A DNA stretch of 64,000 bases from Meiothermus sp. Pnk-1 (lineage in GTDB: Bacteria > Deinococcota > Deinococci > Deinococcales > Thermaceae), in contig NZ_QKOB01000008.1 in assembly GCF_003226535.1 (NCBI RefSeq), positions 1 through 64,000 of the forward strand, read 5' to 3'. The notes beneath the pieces are model-generated. The model did no database searches, was not told where the DNA came from, and was given only the letters and a program-made list of their open reading frames with translations. The translations under genes were made by a program, and so were the position numbers. Positions 61,455-64,000 of this stretch are shown here, piece by piece. The stretch's first letter is position 1. Every line of letters begins with the position of its first letter.

Positions 61455-61769
61455 ATGACCCGAAACCTCGACCCCAAGACGGCTTACCGCACCCTAGAGC
61501 GCTACCAGGTGGTGGATGTGCGTGAGCCCTACGAGTGGGCCGAGGGGGTTTTGCCGGGAGCGCTGCGGCTACCTCTCGGCACCCTCGGGACCCTAGCCCC
61601 GCTCCACCTCGAGCGCGAACGTCCGGTGCTGCTCTACTGCCGCAGCGGAAACCGCTCGCAGGAAGCCCTCAAAACCCTACAGAAGCTGGGCTACAAGAAG
61701 GTCTGGCAGCTCGAGGGCGGCCTCAAGGCCTGGCGCGAGGCGGGAATCCCCTGCGCCAGCCCGATCTAG
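61455..61769 (+). CDS. Single-domain rhodanese
   Basis: The 104-residue protein has DVREPYEWAEGVLPGA and the active-site loop YCRSGNRSQEA. It is cytosolic, without a signal. It lies between the CstB-like gene (30 bp) and a tandem rhodanese (13 bp), so it is in the same operon. It probably passes sulfane sulfur between partners. Confidence 0.9.
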   Translation: MTRNLDPKTAYRTLERYQVVDVREPYEWAEGVLPGALRLPLGTLGTLAPLHLERERPVLLYCRSGNRSQEALKTLQKLGYKKVWQLEGGLKAWREAGIPCASPI

Positions 61770-61782
61770 ACGAAGGAGAACC

Positions 61783-62445
61783 ATGTTGACCGTGCCCTAC
61801 AAAGACATCACCCCCCAACAGGCGCAGAAGCTGCTCGAGGACAAGGTCCTCTTCGTGGACGTGCGCGAGGCCGAGGAGTTTGCCGACTCCCGCATCCCCG
61901 GCGCCAAGCTGGTGCCGCTGTCGGAGTTCGCCGGGCGGGCCGCCGAGCTGAGCAAGGACCAGCCGGTGGTGCTCTACTGCCGCAGCGGGGGCCGAAGCGC
62001 GCAGGCGGCGGCCTGGCTGGCGGCCAAGGGCTACACCAAGGTGCTCAACCTCGAGGGGGGCATCCTGGCCTGGTACCGCGCCGGGCTGCCTTTGGACAGC
62101 GCCCCGGTGGAGGTAACCTACCGCGAGACCGCCTTCGCCGAGCTCACCCCGCACGAGGCCAAGGCTTGGGTGGACGCGGGGGCCTACGTGGTGGACGTGC
62201 GCGAGCCCTACGAGTATGCCATGGGGCACCTGCCGGGAGCGGTGAACATCCCCCTGGGCCGCTTTGTGTCCGAGGTCAGCAGGCTACCCAAAGACCGCAA
62301 ACTGCTCCTGGTCTGCGCCTCGGGCAACCGCTCCTCCCAGGCCGCGGCCTACCTGGCGGGCCAGGGGTTCGACAAGGAGCTCGTGGGCAACCTCGAGGGC
62401 GGCACCTACGGCTGGATGAGCGCGGGCTTCGAGGTGGAGCGTTGA
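61783..62445 (+). CDS. Tandem-domain rhodanese, both domains active
   Basis: The 220-residue protein has two rhodanese domains. The first (about 8-105) ends in VVLYCRSGGRSAQ and the second (about 115-215) in LLVCASGNRSSQA. Both keep the catalytic Cys. Having two active domains in one chain is less common than one active and one inactive. Its stop overlaps the next TTG start. Confidence 0.88.
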   Translation: MLTVPYKDITPQQAQKLLEDKVLFVDVREAEEFADSRIPGAKLVPLSEFAGRAAELSKDQPVVLYCRSGGRSAQAAAWLAAKGYTKVLNLEGGILAWYRAGLPLDSAPVEVTYRETAFAELTPHEAKAWVDAGAYVVDVREPYEYAMGHLPGAVNIPLGRFVSEVSRLPKDRKLLLVCASGNRSSQAAAYLAGQGFDKELVGNLEGGTYGWMSAGFEVER

Positions 62446-62783
62446 TTGGCTGGCTGAGAAATCTGTTCGGCGCAGGGGCTTCGGTGGGCCGCCTGAGCCC
62501 GCTCGAGGCCCACGAGAAAGCCAAAGCCGGAGCCATCATCCTGGACGTACGCACCCCATACGAGCGCCAGGAGGCTAAAATCCCTGGCTCCCAAGCCCTC
62601 CCGTTGGACAGGCTAGCCCAGGAGTGGGAAAAGCTCCCAAAGGACAAGGAGATCATCTGCCAGTGCAGAAGTGGGGCCCGGAGCGCCCAGGCGGCTCGCT
62701 TCCTGGCTGAGAAGGGCTTCAAGGTCTACAACCTGGCGGGCGGTATAGAAGCCTGGAAACGGCACAAACTTCCGGTGAAGTGA
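62442..62783 (+). CDS. Single-domain rhodanese, TTG start
   Basis: The 113-residue protein begins with a short hydrophobic and basic segment (MIGWLRNLFGAG), maybe a weak membrane contact. A rhodanese domain follows, with DVRTPYERQEAKIPGS and the loop ICQCRSGARSAQ. A TTG at 62442 overlaps the previous TGA (TTGA). The longer open frame upstream is a shadow of the tandem rhodanese. Confidence 0.82.
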   Translation: MIGWLRNLFGAGASVGRLSPLEAHEKAKAGAIILDVRTPYERQEAKIPGSQALPLDRLAQEWEKLPKDKEIICQCRSGARSAQAARFLAEKGFKVYNLAGGIEAWKRHKLPVK

Positions 62784-63574
62784 TGGCCGCTGCGGAAAGC
62801 CACATGCTCCTAGCCTGGGTCGGTGCGCTGCTGATCGGGCTTGTCCTGGGTATGCTGGGCTCGGGCGGCTCTATCCTCACCGTGCCCATCCTGGTCTACC
62901 TGGTGGGCGAGCCCGAAAAGCTGGCCGTTGCCGAATCCCTGGCCATCGTAGGGACAATCGCCTTGGTGGGATCCCTTCCCTATGCGCTCCGCGCTTTGGT
63001 GGACTGGAAAAGCGGGGTGGTGTTCGGTATACCCGGCACAATCGGTACCTACGCCGGAGCCTGGCTTTCACAGTTCGTAAGCGGAGGGGTGCAGCTAGGC
63101 TTATTCGCGGTGGTGATGCTCCTGGCGGCGTTTATAATGGCTCGCCCCAAAGGACTCCGCGCTCCCCGTACCTCGGGAGTCATCTGGAAGACCGGGCTTG
63201 GGGGAGGGGGGGTGGGGACTGTTGTTGGGCTGGTGGGGGTAGGTGGCGGTTTCCTCATCGTTCCGGCGCTGGTGTTGTTGGGGGGCTTGCCCATGCACCT
63301 GGCGGTAGGGACTAGCCTGCTCGTCATCGCGCTCAACTCGGCAGTTGGTTTTTACAAGTACCTGCACCTGCTTCCCGCGCTGGGGCTGACGGTGCACTGG
63401 GATTTGGTCTTCTTGTTCAGTGTCCTGGGGATCGCCGGGAGCTTTCTAGGAGGGCGGATCGGGGTTCGTCTCCCACAGGAGGCGCTGCGCCGGGGTTTTG
63501 CCGGATTTTTGGTGTGGATGGGGCTTTACATCTTCTGGCAGAGCCTTTCCAGGCTCCTCACGGGTTCCGGTTGA
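62783..63574 (+). CDS. TauE/SafE family permease (sulfite or thiosulfate export)
   Basis: The 263-residue permease has eight TM spans and Gly-rich family motifs in both halves (GLVLGMLGSGGSILTVPIL and 'GTVVGLVGVGGGFLIVPALVLLG'). In Staphylococcus the cst locus encodes a TauE-like protein beside the CstB gene, so export of sulfite formed by the dioxygenase is the likely job. ATG overlaps the rhodanese stop (TGATG). Confidence 0.87.
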   Translation: MAAAESHMLLAWVGALLIGLVLGMLGSGGSILTVPILVYLVGEPEKLAVAESLAIVGTIALVGSLPYALRALVDWKSGVVFGIPGTIGTYAGAWLSQFVSGGVQLGLFAVVMLLAAFIMARPKGLRAPRTSGVIWKTGLGGGGVGTVVGLVGVGGGFLIVPALVLLGGLPMHLAVGTSLLVIALNSAVGFYKYLHLLPALGLTVHWDLVFLFSVLGIAGSFLGGRIGVRLPQEALRRGFAGFLVWMGLYIFWQSLSRLLTGSG

Positions 63575-63606
63575 GAGAAGGGAGCGATACACTTGAGCCA
63601 CCCTCT

Positions 63607-64000
63607 ATGGCCAAGACCACCCAGACCCGCTGGAACCTCCAGGATATCGACCCCCGCAGCACCCCCGGCTTCGATGGAGGGAAAGCAAAGGCCTTAGCCG
63701 AACTCGAGCGTCTCTCGACCCGCTTGGGCCAACTGCAGGAGCAGCTTTACGCTGAACGCCAGCACCGGGTGCTGGTGATCTTGCAGGGGATGGATACCTC
63801 CGGCAAGGACGGCACCATCCGCCACGTGTTCAAGCACATAGATCCTCTAGGGGTAAGGGCGGTGGCCTTTAAGGCCCCTACCCCGCCTGAGTTGGAGCGC
63901 GACTACCTGTGGCGGGTGCACCCTCACGTCCCGGCCAATGGCGAGCTGGTGATCTTCAACCGCAGCCACTACGAGGACGTGCTGGTGGTGCGGGTGCATG
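63607..64000 (+). CDS. ppk2: PPK2-family polyphosphate kinase, partial at the window edge
   Basis: The first 131 codons are visible and the gene runs out of the window. It shows Walker A 'VILQGMDTSGKDGTIRHVF' with GMDTSGKDG, the substrate loop 'RDYLWRVHPHVP' and 'IFNRSHYEDVLVVRV' with the catalytic-loop Arg. PPK2 enzymes phosphorylate AMP, ADP or other nucleotides from polyphosphate. From memory this resembles the class III enzyme of Meiothermus ruber. The subclass is not provable from a fragment. TACACT lies at 63588-63593. Confidence 0.92.
   Translation, partial: MAKTTQTRWNLQDIDPRSTPGFDGGKAKALAELERLSTRLGQLQEQLYAERQHRVLVILQGMDTSGKDGTIRHVFKHIDPLGVRAVAFKAPTPPELERDYLWRVHPHVPANGELVIFNRSHYEDVLVVRVH

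Noticed and set aside
62166-62441. Upstream part of the frame ending in the last rhodanese
   Set aside because: It is a shadow of the tandem rhodanese; the real start is the TTG at 62442.
1-64000. CRISPR arrays and rRNA or tRNA genes
   Set aside because: No regularly spaced direct repeats and no tRNA or rRNA-like segments were noticed by eye; a tRNA scan was not possible.

Overview
The window looks like chromosome of a member of the Thermaceae, most likely Meiothermus. This is inferred from high GC with many Leu-Glu CTCGAG codon pairs, many near-leaderless genes with a TANNNT -10 box 12-15 bp before the start codon, the cinA-thpR-recA order, and a PPK2 resembling the Meiothermus enzyme. No search could be run, so the genus is a judgement.

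Layout. 1-9.2 kb: a transposase fragment, a Fur-family regulator, leucyl aminopeptidase, a DUF1385 membrane protein, a TACG-rich repeat spacer, mnmA, a GntR/YtrA-type regulator, an HMGL-like carboligase, hypothetical proteins and a decayed PIG-L deacetylase gene. 9.2-17.1 kb: an MscS channel, a TauE/SafE exporter with a DUF1634 partner, zwf plus a GH15 glucoamylase, a broken IS5-like transposase carrying short palindromic insertions, and a VapBC pair whose toxin has an in-frame stop. 17.3-25.9 kb: an envelope block with HtrA, two OmpR-type two-component systems, a PAP2 phosphatase, a polysaccharide deacetylase, a frameshifted beta-propeller lipoprotein and a PepSY protein. 26.5-34.3 kb: housekeeping genes (YgfZ, cinA, thpR, recA, rny, a ParA-like gene, mreB). 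34.3-41.3 kb: a lipid A-type cluster, lpxD-lpxC-Gfo/Idh oxidoreductase-fabZ-lpxA-lpxB-like-ABC exporter. 41.4-50.2 kb: a VIT-family metal transporter with a Fur-box-like operator, an S4 protein, an esterase, a DUF4388 protein, an MFS transporter, a TPR-like protein, an S41 peptidase, a thioesterase and an M3 peptidase. 50.4-56.9 kb: an operon of SHOCT-like/DUF4097 proteins, an MFS transporter and a DUF2089 regulator, facing a third two-component system. 57.1-63.6 kb: HlyIII and two divergent sulfur operons. The leftward one encodes a thioredoxin-fold protein, a secreted rhodanese, an Lgt-like/TlpA fusion and a CstR-like repressor. The rightward one encodes a CstB-like persulfide dioxygenase-rhodanese, three more rhodanese proteins and TauE. 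The window ends inside a ppk2 gene.

Three regulatory patterns tie genes together. First, a 16-bp direct repeat (TTTACCCAACCTTTAC and variants, 11-bp period) precedes zwf, the response-regulator gene at 20814, the propeller-PDA-PAP2-TCS operon and a hypothetical gene, and suggests one OmpR-family regulon. Second, the CsoR/CstR-type operator TATACCCCCTATGGGTATA overlaps both divergent promoters of the sulfur operons. Third, a helical hairpin of about 30 residues is shared by three consecutive products of the 50-54 kb operon and by the C-terminus of its DUF2089 regulator. That operon is the best candidate here for a poorly described system.
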